Shown here piece by piece: positions 43,822-52,098 of a DNA stretch of 64,000 nucleotides (positions are counted from its first letter, which is position 1; every line of letters starts with the position of its first letter). A model generated the notes under the pieces. That model had not been told where the DNA came from, did not search any database, and saw only the letters and a program-made list of their open reading frames with translations. Made by a program: the position numbers and the translations under genes. Origin of the DNA: UBA11650 sp963997925 (lineage in GTDB: Bacteria; Chloroflexota; Dehalococcoidia; Lucifugimonadales; UBA3495). The stretch covers positions 1 to 64,000 of the forward strand of contig CAXEOX010000001.1 of assembly GCA_963997925.1 (NCBI GenBank), in the 5' to 3' direction.

Positions 43822-45507
43822 TTAAAGTCCACCCGCCCGGTGCACCACCTGGCCTCCGACCATGGTGAGCAAGGAATGCAGTCCGGGAATCTCGTCGTCG
43901 GGAACGGTTAGCGGGTCATCGGACAGTACCGCTAGGTCGGCCAGTTTCCCCGGTACCAGCGACCCGCGCCGTTCCTCGTCGAAGCTGAAGTAGGCGCCAC
44001 CTAGGGCAAAAGCCTTGAGAGCTTCCAGACGGTTCAGGCACTGGTCCGGGGCCAGCACCTTGCCGGTATGGCGTTCCTGGCGGGTCACCGCCGACCACAG
44101 CGTCATAAAGGGATTGAAGGGCTTGTTGTCGGTGCCGAAGCCGAAGGGCACGCCCAACTCCAGATAGGTTTGGTGGGGCACGGCCAGGGCCGCTGCTTTG
44201 GGGTTATCGGCCAACGGTCTGCCCCGCAGCCATAGCTCGGTGAGCGGAATGGTCTCTAAAACCAACCCCAGCTTCCGGATGCGGTCCAGTTGACTGGCGG
44301 TGGTTTCCCTGACGTGGGCCAGGATCCATCGCCGGTCGTCGATGGGCGTGTCCCGGTGCACTTCTTCAAAGATACTCAACACCTCGTCCAGGCCTTCCCG
44401 CACGATGGTATTCACCCTCAGGTTATGCTGCGCCGCCAGCTTCACCAACCGGCGGTAACGCCCCGGAGGGTTGTACCCTTGGGCGAACCCGGCCCATCCG
44501 GTGTAGGGAAGCTCGGCGGAGCGGGCGCGGGAGGTGTAGCGGCCGCCCCGGTATTGCAAGTAGTAGCCGCTGATACGCAACATGTCGTCGCCGTATCCGG
44601 CCCCCGACGCAGAATGGCCCCAACGGTCCATCTCCTGAGCCGCTTCCTTAACCGACTTCCATGCCGGACTCAAGACCAGATGAGAGCGCACGGTCATCCG
44701 CCCCGCGTCCCACAACTCTTTGTAAGCCCGCAGCACTTCCGGTGCCACGCCATGCCCCTCGTAGGTCCCGGTGACGCCCACCGAGTTGTAAAGGCCCATG
44801 GACTCTTCCAAGGCTTGTACCCGTTGGGAGTGGGTGAATCTAGGGACCACCTTCATCAATGTGAACTCAAGGGAAGGGAACCGGGCAGTGTCCATCAAGA
44901 TGCCGGTGGGTTCCCCATTGGCGTCCTTATCGATGGTCACAGAGGAGTCGGGAGACGGAGTATCGCGGTCTATGCCGGCAAGACGCAACGCCAGACTGTT
45001 GGCCACGGCCACCGAAGGCGGCACGTTCCATGGCGTCCAGATCCCGCGGATATACACGGGGTTATTGGGCGAAACCCTGTCCAACTCCCAGCGGTTGGGA
45101 TACCGGCCCTCCTGAAGACACTGGGGGACGTCCAAGTAGCTGGGCTGGTCTCCCACCGGCATGGTGACCACCCACTCGCCGGGAGATGCTTGGTCCACCA
45201 GTAGCTTCACCGCTGCCAGAATCTCATCGATAGACCGGAGACCCTCCAAAGACGGACAAGCCCGTTTCAGGCCTTCCCGGTCCATGTGGGCATGGATGTC
45301 GATGATTCCTGGTATAGCCGTGCGTCCCTGAAGATCGATGACTTCGGTACCAGGGTCCGACAGGGCAAGCATGTCCCGGTCACTGCCGACGGCTTGTATC
45401 GACTCACCGCTGATGGCCATGGCCTGTTGGACCACGCCGTCATCGGCCATGGTCAGTACTTTGCCGTTGTGCAGCACAACGGTGGGGATGTTTTGGCTGG
45501 ATGACAT
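43822..45507 (-). CDS. Amidohydrolase family 3 (YtcJ-like)
   Basis: A 561-residue metal amidohydrolase. AIPGIIDIHAHMDR has HxH; a carboxylated Lys or Glu region is near VTGTYEGHGV. WILAHVRET and FGFGTDNKPFNP give the remaining His and Asp. LVPGKLADLAVLSDDPL is the typical C-terminal propeller/sandwich strand. Such YtcJ-like enzymes hydrolyse N-acyl or cyclic amides. Its ATG is at 45507 with AAGGG before it. It lies just upstream of and convergent with UspA. Confidence 0.9.
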   Translation of the reverse strand: MSSSQNIPTVVLHNGKVLTMADDGVVQQAMAISGESIQAVGSDRDMLALSDPGTEVIDLQGRTAIPGIIDIHAHMDREGLKRACPSLEGLRSIDEILAAVKLLVDQASPGEWVVTMPVGDQPSYLDVPQCLQEGRYPNRWELDRVSPNNPVYIRGIWTPWNVPPSVAVANSLALRLAGIDRDTPSPDSSVTIDKDANGEPTGILMDTARFPSLEFTLMKVVPRFTHSQRVQALEESMGLYNSVGVTGTYEGHGVAPEVLRAYKELWDAGRMTVRSHLVLSPAWKSVKEAAQEMDRWGHSASGAGYGDDMLRISGYYLQYRGGRYTSRARSAELPYTGWAGFAQGYNPPGRYRRLVKLAAQHNLRVNTIVREGLDEVLSIFEEVHRDTPIDDRRWILAHVRETTASQLDRIRKLGLVLETIPLTELWLRGRPLADNPKAAALAVPHQTYLELGVPFGFGTDNKPFNPFMTLWSAVTRQERHTGKVLAPDQCLNRLEALKAFALGGAYFSFDEERRGSLVPGKLADLAVLSDDPLTVPDDEIPGLHSLLTMVGGQVVHRAGGL

Positions 45508-45591
45508 AGGAGGCCCTTATCGTTGGAGGTGTTTGAGAAAGCGCGGGAATGGGTGGGCGGATCCGGCGCTGGACCCGCCCACTGCCGGAGG

Positions 45592-46122
45592 CTAGGGAGC
45601 GAACCAGCCCCTACCCTCGAAGTAGCCTCTCAGGAAAGCGATCTGGCCCCCGTGGACTATGTTGTCGTATAGCAGGATGCCCAGCATCTCTGAAACCGAA
45701 CGGGGTTCGGTGGCCGGAGGCACGATGCGGGTCGTGTCCAGGTCGGCATTGGATAGGCCGTCCAGATACTTCCTGGCCTCGGCTTTGGTTGCCTCGAAGT
45801 ACCCCAATAAAACGACCTTGGTAGGTGCCTTCCAAGCGGCTACTTGCTCTGGAGACCAACCCTGTCCGGTCGTTTCCGGGTCATCGCTCAGACCACACTT
45901 CTCGACCCATCCATCTTGAACCCACAGTTGGGGTATACCCCGGAGCCGCGTTTGGGTGAAAACATCCACCACGCGGGTCATGTGCCAGAGTAGCCAGGCG
46001 ATGGAGTTGACCTGACCGTCTATCAGGCGGCTCAACATGGCATCGTCCAAATTATCCACCGCCCGGTCCACCATTCCCCAGTTGCGTTCCAGTGAAGTTT
46101 TGATTACGTCGCTTGCTGGCAT
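45592..46122 (-). CDS. DinB-like four-helix protein
   Basis: A 176-residue DinB/DUF664-type four-helix bundle. IAWLLWHMTRVVDV holds the first metal His, and DNIVHGGQIAFLRG the other His, the typical triad of thiol-transferring DinB proteins. In actinobacteria the family includes mycothiol- and bacillithiol-dependent transferases. AAGGAG precedes the ATG. The role is not known. Confidence 0.85.
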   Translation of the reverse strand: MPASDVIKTSLERNWGMVDRAVDNLDDAMLSRLIDGQVNSIAWLLWHMTRVVDVFTQTRLRGIPQLWVQDGWVEKCGLSDDPETTGQGWSPEQVAAWKAPTKVVLLGYFEATKAEARKYLDGLSNADLDTTRIVPPATEPRSVSEMLGILLYDNIVHGGQIAFLRGYFEGRGWFAP

Positions 46123-46226
46123 GATTACTCCTTAATCCTTCTAATTAATTTTCCGACCTGGGTAGCGTAACTGTCGAAATAGCTAGTAGTTGTCCCTTCC
46201 CGCTTTACGGAGCTTTGCCCCAAAGC

Positions 46227-46335
46227 TGTCATTCTGAGGTCCGCAGGCCGAAGAATCTGGGGTGGGGTTGTCCGCGCGAACGTGAGCCCACCGCCTCAGA
46301 CCCTGAGTCCTTCGGCGGAAGGACTCAGGGTGACA
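46227..46335. repeat. Dispersed inverted repeat C, copy 2
   Basis: A 109-bp element, ends TGTCATTCTGAG and CTCAGGGTGACA, with inner CGAAGAATCT and a GAGTCCTTCGGCGGAAGGACTC hairpin-like core. It has the same plan as 27720-27812 and sits in a 278-nt gene-free gap. Confidence 0.75.
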
Positions 46336-46400
46336 TTACCGGCGGGGCTTTTGAGGCAAAGCCCTTTTACGGGGGAAGGTTAGAATGGGAGTGATTCGGC

Positions 46401-47855
46401 TCACCTCCATCCCAACGTGCTGTTGCCTTCGTCTACGTAGGTTGTTTCGCCCACGACAGATAGCTTGATCTGCTGACGGTATACCTTCTCTTTCAGCCGC
46501 CGTTCGGTGCTGTGAAGTTCACTCGACCATTCAACAGAGTCAGGGTCGGGACCGCCAACCAACGCCTCGGCCAGCACCCGGCCATCCATGGCCTCTCCAC
46601 CCGGAAGGCCCAACAGGTTCAATATCGTGGGGGCAACATCGATGTTGCCCGACGGGACGTCCACGCTGACGCCCCGCTTGAACCCGGGACCCCAAGCAAA
46701 CATCACGTTGTTCATCTCGTGTTTGCTCATGGAGCCATGCTGTCCTTGGCCCGCCCGGCCACTGGTGGAGTACACCTTTCCCTGGTAGCCGCCATCGTTG
46801 GTGGCCGAGTTCCACCGGAATGACATCGTAATCTCCGGTCCGCGTGGCCCCTGGTTACCGACGACCGATGAAGGGAAGGTGCCGGTCATTTCACCGATGC
46901 TATCCGAAACGGTGAGGGACCCGCACCACTCCTGACCCATCAGCCAGATTGCCAAACGTTCAGCAGTCTCCGGGTCACCGTCCGTCGTGTAGAACAGCGC
47001 CGAGCCACCATTGTTAGCTACCGCCACCCCGCCGGGCTCGCCACACGGGGGGAAGCCGGCCTCGCGGACCAAGGCTTCAACATTTATCGGGTGGATGATG
47101 CTAGAGTAGCCGTGGTCGGAGACAACCATAACGTTGGTGTCCGCAGCCCGGCCCGACTCGCTTAGCCAGTCCATAAGTATTCCAAACTGTTGATCGGCTT
47201 CTTTGATAGCGCCGTTGGAAAGGTCCGACCCCACCGGCTCATCGTGCTGGGACTTATCCGGCTCCGAGGACCATATCAGCGCAACAGCAGGATTGCGCTC
47301 GGGAAGGATGTACTCGGTTATAATTTTGACGGCTTGAGCCATCCGTGGGGTGTTAGGCCTGGTCTCGTCCGGCCAGGGTCCGAACCGGGCGGTTATGTCC
47401 TCATGAAGACCGTGGGGCAGGGTGAATTCGGGATGGATCGTCGCACCACCGCTACGCTCCGCCGTGGGGTTCTGCAGATAGGCATTGCCGCTGGTTCCCA
47501 CTCCTATCGCCACGTACTCCTGACCGTTCTGGGACAGTATCTCCCCCAGAGTGGGAGCCAGCAGAACCTGACCGGTTTTCGCCTCAACCTCGGCGAGCTG
47601 AGTTTCCAGTGCCGGGATGACATTGGTGGCATCGAATTCCCGGACCATCAGGCTATTCCCCGCCAACCCGTGTCCCCCTGGATATCGTCCGGTGACCACG
47701 CTGGAGACATTGACCCTGGTGACCGAGGGATAAACGGGATGATGGTTAGTGAAGGTGATACCCTGGGCGGCCAACGACGCCAGATTAGGCATCAACTCAG
47801 GAATAACCTGAGCCGGTTGAAGCCCGTCAAATACAGCGATAAGGACCGATGCCAT
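46401..47855 (-). CDS. Alkaline phosphatase / nucleotide pyrophosphatase family protein
   Basis: A 484-residue phosphodiesterase-like enzyme. The metal Asp is in LIAVFDGLQPAQ, the nucleophile Thr in YPSVTRVNVSSVVTG, SDHGYSSI the paired Asp-His, and QHGSMSKHEMNN the later His residues. It is a type I phosphodiesterase relative and would cleave phosphodiesters or phosphonates. There is no signal peptide. ATG 47855 follows GGAGG by 5 nt; the ORF also has a GTG at 47867. Confidence 0.88.
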   Translation of the reverse strand: MASVLIAVFDGLQPAQVIPELMPNLASLAAQGITFTNHHPVYPSVTRVNVSSVVTGRYPGGHGLAGNSLMVREFDATNVIPALETQLAEVEAKTGQVLLAPTLGEILSQNGQEYVAIGVGTSGNAYLQNPTAERSGGATIHPEFTLPHGLHEDITARFGPWPDETRPNTPRMAQAVKIITEYILPERNPAVALIWSSEPDKSQHDEPVGSDLSNGAIKEADQQFGILMDWLSESGRAADTNVMVVSDHGYSSIIHPINVEALVREAGFPPCGEPGGVAVANNGGSALFYTTDGDPETAERLAIWLMGQEWCGSLTVSDSIGEMTGTFPSSVVGNQGPRGPEITMSFRWNSATNDGGYQGKVYSTSGRAGQGQHGSMSKHEMNNVMFAWGPGFKRGVSVDVPSGNIDVAPTILNLLGLPGGEAMDGRVLAEALVGGPDPDSVEWSSELHSTERRLKEKVYRQQIKLSVVGETTYVDEGNSTLGWR

Positions 47856-48075
47856 GGGCTCCTCCACCTATGGAGTGTTGACTTTGGGAGCAGCAGGGAG
47901 CCGGACCCAGAAACCTAACCCTGCGTTAAATCAGCCCGCATTATAACAACCCTACCGGCCTTAGGTTAGGAACGCATCCTGGGATCGGATTCAGAAGGCT
48001 TCATTACCGCCTCTTCGATCGGAATCCAACGTAATTGACCCATCTTGGCAGCCTTGCTAGAATCCGTCCGACACA

Positions 48076-48113
48076 GGCAGACCTTCCCAGGGAAGGCTGC
48101 CGCTCCCCGGAGC
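48076..48113 (+). promoter_or_regulatory. Paired hairpins in bicupin/EutA leader
   Basis: GGCAG plus CCTTCC pair with GGAAGG plus CTGCC across 48076-48101 (one bulged A), and GCTCC/GGAGC form a second short hairpin at 48102-48113. They sit 32 nt upstream of the TTG start and could be a regulatory RNA leader. No known riboswitch motif was recognised. Confidence 0.45.
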
Positions 48114-48145
48114 AGGCCCGGAAGCCGGCGATAAGGAGAAGTATC

Positions 48146-49291
48146 TTGGTTGAAACATGGGGCACCATAGACAGTTCCGCGGAAGTCGCGACAACACACA
48201 TCGGGGTGAACGTCTACACCTACGACGCCTGGATGCGGTCGGTGGGGATTCCCGTGCACACCGGGTTCTTCATTTCCGACCTCCGGACCTTGGAGTTAGA
48301 ATGGTGGGAAGACCGGGGCTGTAAAGCCGCTTTCATCCAATTAATGGGACAGGAAGGAATCATCGAAGCCCGCGTTAGTGAGATTCCTCCCGGCGAGTCC
48401 TTGCCCCCTCTCAAACTGTCGGTAGACGAGGTCGTTTACGTCGTCGAGGGTCAAGGCCTGACCAGCGTTTGGGGAGCAGAAGACTCTCGGCGGCAGACGG
48501 TAGAGTGGCAGAAACATAGCATCTTTCTGCTGGAGCGGAACCGCTACCACCAGTTCAGCAACACACGGGGGGATCTCCCCGTCCGGTTGCTGCATTACAA
48601 CTACCTGCCCTTGGCCATGTCCACCATCCCAGACCCAGCTTTTTTCTTCAACAATCCTTACGACGCCCCGGAATCTGCAGGTGGAGAGTTCTACTCCGAA
48701 GCCAAGGCCGTGCCTAGGGCCGACCGGCGGGGCCGCCGGGGATTCCTGTGGAGAGGCAACTTCTTCCCGGACATGCAGAGCTGGGACCAGTTGGACAGCA
48801 ACGAAACAAGGGGAGCGGGCGGTCACAGCGTCTACATCCAATTCCCCGGCTCGGAGATGTCTTCCCACATGTCCGTGTTCGCCCCTCAACTTTACAAAAA
48901 GGCGCATCGCCACGGCCCCGGCCGGGTCATAGTCATCCCGGCGGGTGAGGGCTACACCATCCTGTGGGAAGAGGGCAAAGAAAAGATTGTCGTGCCCTGG
49001 CAGGAAGGCAGCGCTCTGGTCCCGCCCAACCGGTGGTTCCACCAGCACTTCAACGTCGGCGGCTCCAAGGCACGATACCTGGCCCTCCATCCGCCACGCC
49101 AGTTCCACGGCTACACCGACGAGTCGGTGGGAGATTTGTCCAACGATCAGATCGAATACGTTGATGAAGAGCCCTGGGTACGCGAGAAGTTCGAGGAGGA
49201 ACTGGCCAAACACGGCGTGACCAGTCTCATGCCCGACGAAGCCTACAAAGACCGAGACTACCAATGGGATTACCGGACGGCAGCTCAATAA
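48146..49291 (+). CDS. Bicupin protein
   Basis: A 381-residue protein with two cupin barrels. The first has LKLSVDEVVYVVEGQGLTSVWG and NRYHQFSNT; the second has YKKAHRHGPGRVIVIPAGEGYTIL and RWFHQHFNV. Both carry His and Glu-like metal sites, the second more clearly (HRHGPGR...). Bicupins include gentisate-type dioxygenases and oxalate decarboxylase-like enzymes. TTG 48146 after AAGGAGAAG is preferred over a 37-codon longer frame. It leads an operon with EutA and RidA. Confidence 0.87.
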   Translation: MVETWGTIDSSAEVATTHIGVNVYTYDAWMRSVGIPVHTGFFISDLRTLELEWWEDRGCKAAFIQLMGQEGIIEARVSEIPPGESLPPLKLSVDEVVYVVEGQGLTSVWGAEDSRRQTVEWQKHSIFLLERNRYHQFSNTRGDLPVRLLHYNYLPLAMSTIPDPAFFFNNPYDAPESAGGEFYSEAKAVPRADRRGRRGFLWRGNFFPDMQSWDQLDSNETRGAGGHSVYIQFPGSEMSSHMSVFAPQLYKKAHRHGPGRVIVIPAGEGYTILWEEGKEKIVVPWQEGSALVPPNRWFHQHFNVGGSKARYLALHPPRQFHGYTDESVGDLSNDQIEYVDEEPWVREKFEEELAKHGVTSLMPDEAYKDRDYQWDYRTAAQ

Positions 49292-49313
49292 GTTACCGGG
49301 AGAATTAAGCTTA

Positions 49314-50879
49314 ATGGACCACGACGAATTCGAAGACGGCCTTCACGGTCACAGCCATAGCCATGACAATTTCCCCGACGACCCTCACGACGATCTGGAC
49401 GACTTCGGTGACGTTGGCGAAGCGGTGGAAATTGAAGGCATGGAGATGCTCACCATTCGCAGTGTGGGCATCGATATAGGCTCATCCACGTCGCATCTGG
49501 TGTTCTCCCAACTGGTACTGAGAAGAGAAGGGGCTGCGTTTTCCAGCCGGTTCCGGGTAACTGACCGGCAGGTCTTATACCGCTCTCCCATCATGCTGAC
49601 GCCCTACGTATCCGGAACGTTGATCGACACCGACAACATTCGGGAGTTCGTTCGCCAGTCTTACGAGGAAGCCGGATTCACCCCGGAAACCGTGGACACG
49701 GGGGCGGTGGTAATCACCGGAGAGGCACTGAAGAAGGAGAACGCACGGCCCATCAGCGAGCTTTTCGCCAAGGAGTCGGGCAAATTCATCTGCGCGTCCG
49801 CCGGACCCAACCACGAAGCATTGCTGGCGGCCCACGGGTGCGGAGCGGTGGCCCTATCCAAGGATGAAAGCGCCACTGTCCTAAACATCGACGTGGGCGG
49901 CGGCACTACCAAGTTGTCCCTGATACGTAACGGCGTGGTGACAAGCACTGCTGCCGTCACCGTTGGCGCACGGCTTATCGCCTTCGATGAAGAGAACCAG
50001 ATAACTAGGCTGGAGGAGCCGGCATTAGACCTGCTCAATGAAATAGGCCGGATCTTAGCCGTGGGGCGAGCCATCAGCGAATCCGTGAAAGAAGACTTCG
50101 CCGCCCGCATGTCCGAGATTCTCGCCTTGGTGATTCGAAACGCTCCCCTGACCGGGATCGCTGAGCGCTTCCTACTTACAGACCCACTGGAAGACTATCA
50201 GGGTCCCTCTGAAGTTGATTATGTCGTGTTTTCCGGCGGCGTGTCCGAGTACATCTACGACCACGACGCAGCCTCCTACGGAGACCTGGGTCCCCAGTTC
50301 GCCCGCCACATCCGCGAAAGCCTGAAAACCGTGTTCAAAGAAGGGGTAGTGCGCGAAGCCTCTGAAGGCATCCGGGCAACGGTCATCGGGGCCGGGGAGT
50401 ACACGGTGCAAGCCAGCGGCGGCACCAGCCATCTGTCCGGATTGGACTCACTTCCGGCTTTCGGGCTACAGGTGGTGCGCCCTTACATGAACGGTCAGGA
50501 GTCGGTGGAGCGGGCGATTCAGAGCGCCCTGGCCAAGTTCGATCTAACCGAATTCGCCCCCGGATTGGCCCTAGCCCTGGAAGTTGAAGAGCCACCCAAC
50601 TACCGCTCCCTGAAAAGACTGGCCGACGGTATCTCCTCCGTGGTCAACAACGGCGACGCTACAGATGTCCCGGTGTTCATAGTTCTCGATACCGACGTTG
50701 CCAAGTCCCTTGGCGGCATCCTGAAAGAGGAACTGAAGCTGAGCCAAGACGTGGTGGTGGTTGACGGCATAGACGTGGGAGACCTGGACTACTTGGACAT
50801 CGGCCTGCCAATGGGCATATCCGAAGTTGTTCCGGTGACGGTTAAGTCGCTGATATTCCCCACGAAAGAAGAGCGTTAA
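49314..50879 (+). CDS. EutA-family reactivating factor (orphan)
   Basis: A 521-residue protein of the EutA family, the ATP-dependent chaperone that reactivates B12-dependent ethanolamine ammonia-lyase. It has the ASKHA fold: GIDIGSSTSHLVFSQLVL (phosphate 1), LNIDVGGGTTKLSLI (phosphate 2), and DYVVFSGGVSEYIY. Distinctive is an N-terminal His/Asp-rich segment (residues 2-35, HGHSHSHD) that looks metal-binding. No EutB/EutC lies in the window. It is in operon with a bicupin (22 nt) and a RidA (28 nt). The true client enzyme is unknown. Confidence 0.88.
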   Translation: MDHDEFEDGLHGHSHSHDNFPDDPHDDLDDFGDVGEAVEIEGMEMLTIRSVGIDIGSSTSHLVFSQLVLRREGAAFSSRFRVTDRQVLYRSPIMLTPYVSGTLIDTDNIREFVRQSYEEAGFTPETVDTGAVVITGEALKKENARPISELFAKESGKFICASAGPNHEALLAAHGCGAVALSKDESATVLNIDVGGGTTKLSLIRNGVVTSTAAVTVGARLIAFDEENQITRLEEPALDLLNEIGRILAVGRAISESVKEDFAARMSEILALVIRNAPLTGIAERFLLTDPLEDYQGPSEVDYVVFSGGVSEYIYDHDAASYGDLGPQFARHIRESLKTVFKEGVVREASEGIRATVIGAGEYTVQASGGTSHLSGLDSLPAFGLQVVRPYMNGQESVERAIQSALAKFDLTEFAPGLALALEVEEPPNYRSLKRLADGISSVVNNGDATDVPVFIVLDTDVAKSLGGILKEELKLSQDVVVVDGIDVGDLDYLDIGLPMGISEVVPVTVKSLIFPTKEER

Positions 50880-50907
50880 AGGCGTTAACCCAAAAGGGAG
50901 GAATAAC

Positions 50908-51288
50908 ATGGATATCATCCGCCGCGACTACCCCGACCTGCCCCAACCAGCCGGGGCATTCCACCATTCGGTCCGCTGGGGCAACATGCTCTTCATAGCG
51001 GGCAGCACCGCCAGGGGCACCCCCGCCGAGAAGGGAGACATCGCCGCCCAAACTGAGGTGATTCTCCAGAAGTTTCAGACGATATTGGAGGCCAACGGCG
51101 GGTCTATGAGTAGCATCGTCAAAGTCACCAGCTTCGTCACGGACCTGCGGGAAGCAGCCGCCAGCGGCGAAGTCCGGCGCGAGTATTTTAAAGACGGCTT
51201 CCCGGCCAGCACTCAAGTGCAGGTTGCCGCTTTGGGGACGCCGGATATTAAGATAGAGATAGAGGCCATCGCCATACTTCCCGAATAG
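50908..51288 (+). CDS. RidA family enamine/imine deaminase
   Basis: A 126-residue RidA/YjgF protein. GAFHHSVRWGNMLFIAG, AAQTEVILQKFQTILEA and STQVQVAALGTPDIKIEIEAIA are family motifs. The catalytic Arg seen in canonical RidA (RxxxEV) is not clearly present; the usual R is T in STQVQV. So it may lack deaminase activity. GGGAGG precedes the ATG. The operon context suggests handling of unstable imines. Confidence 0.9.
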   Translation: MDIIRRDYPDLPQPAGAFHHSVRWGNMLFIAGSTARGTPAEKGDIAAQTEVILQKFQTILEANGGSMSSIVKVTSFVTDLREAAASGEVRREYFKDGFPASTQVQVAALGTPDIKIEIEAIAILPE

Positions 51289-51328
51289 GGCGAGGGATTG
51301 TTCCGGGTATCAGGGCTCCATCACCAGC

Positions 51329-51357
51329 GTAGGGGCAGGTTTGAAACCTGCCCCTAC
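51329..51357. repeat. GTAGGGGCAGGTTT inverted repeat (A, copy 2)
   Basis: 29-nt element: 14-bp perfect stem around a single central G. Same core as 36359 and 59677. Confidence 0.85.
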
Positions 51358-51396
51358 ATCGTCAGGATACCGAACCCGCAAGGTCAACGACCAGCT

Positions 51397-52047
51397 TTAT
51401 TGAACTGAGTCTATCCTAGAGTTGAGCCTTTCCAGTTCTAGGCCAAAATCTCCTTGGAAATCACTCAAGACCCGTTCCAAATCCTCCACTTGCAAGCGAA
51501 GTTGCTCAAGTTCCAAATGAGCTTCGCTCTTGGCATCCTCAATCATTCCTCTAGTTTCGTCGATCTCGAATCTTAGTTGATCCAGGTCAAAGCCCTGGTC
51601 CGCATCCAGGTCTCTTAGTGCCAGATTGTTATTTATGTCGTCGACCTGAAATTGCAGATTGTTCAGGCTTTCTAACCGGGCGTATTCGAACTCCAGACCG
51701 TCAAACCTGGACCTAACCTGTTGAATGTCCAAACTCAGGCTCTCCAGATCGAACCTGGACACGGGATCGGTCCCTTCCACTTGGTTCTTGAGGCTATCGA
51801 ATTCAAAACGCAGGTCATCCAACGGTTGCATCATTTCGAATTGAAAATCACCCTGGCTGGGGCCGAAGTCCTGGGACATCTCCTCCTTGGCCGCTTCGAT
51901 CTGGAATCTGACCTCGTCCTCCACCGCTTGCATGATACGTCCCTCGTCCAACGGCTGTTGGCCGGCGAGCTCACAGGCTACGGCCGCCACCAGTAGAATC
52001 AATGCGGCTGGAATGACTACCGAGGCCAGGTGTTTACGTAGTTTCAG
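51397..52047 (-). CDS. Coiled-coil lipoprotein, probably CTG start
   Basis: The frame is open to CTG 52047, which is 7 nt after GGGAG. Starting there gives KLRKHLASVV then ILLVAAVAC, a basic n-region, a hydrophobic core and a lipobox Cys at about residue 24. Starting at TTG 52002 would lose the basic part. The rest is highly charged with phased Leu/Phe (DLRFEFDSLK, LNNLQFQVDD, LRLQVEDLERV), a long coiled coil of perhaps 150 residues. It would anchor in the membrane by lipid. No homologue is recognised. 216 residues with the CTG start. Confidence 0.8.
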   Translation of the reverse strand: MKLRKHLASVVIPAALILLVAAVACELAGQQPLDEGRIMQAVEDEVRFQIEAAKEEMSQDFGPSQGDFQFEMMQPLDDLRFEFDSLKNQVEGTDPVSRFDLESLSLDIQQVRSRFDGLEFEYARLESLNNLQFQVDDINNNLALRDLDADQGFDLDQLRFEIDETRGMIEDAKSEAHLELEQLRLQVEDLERVLSDFQGDFGLELERLNSRIDSVQ

Positions 52048-52098
52048 GATATAACTCCCTTTTTGCCGGATCGATTTCCGGCACGCTTACATGACTGG

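Noticed and set aside
44290..45204. 304-residue plus-strand ORF
   Set aside because: It is antisense to the YtcJ-like amidohydrolase, which has all metal motifs.
48341..49288. 315-residue minus-strand ORF
   Set aside because: It is antisense to the bicupin gene, with no family resemblance.
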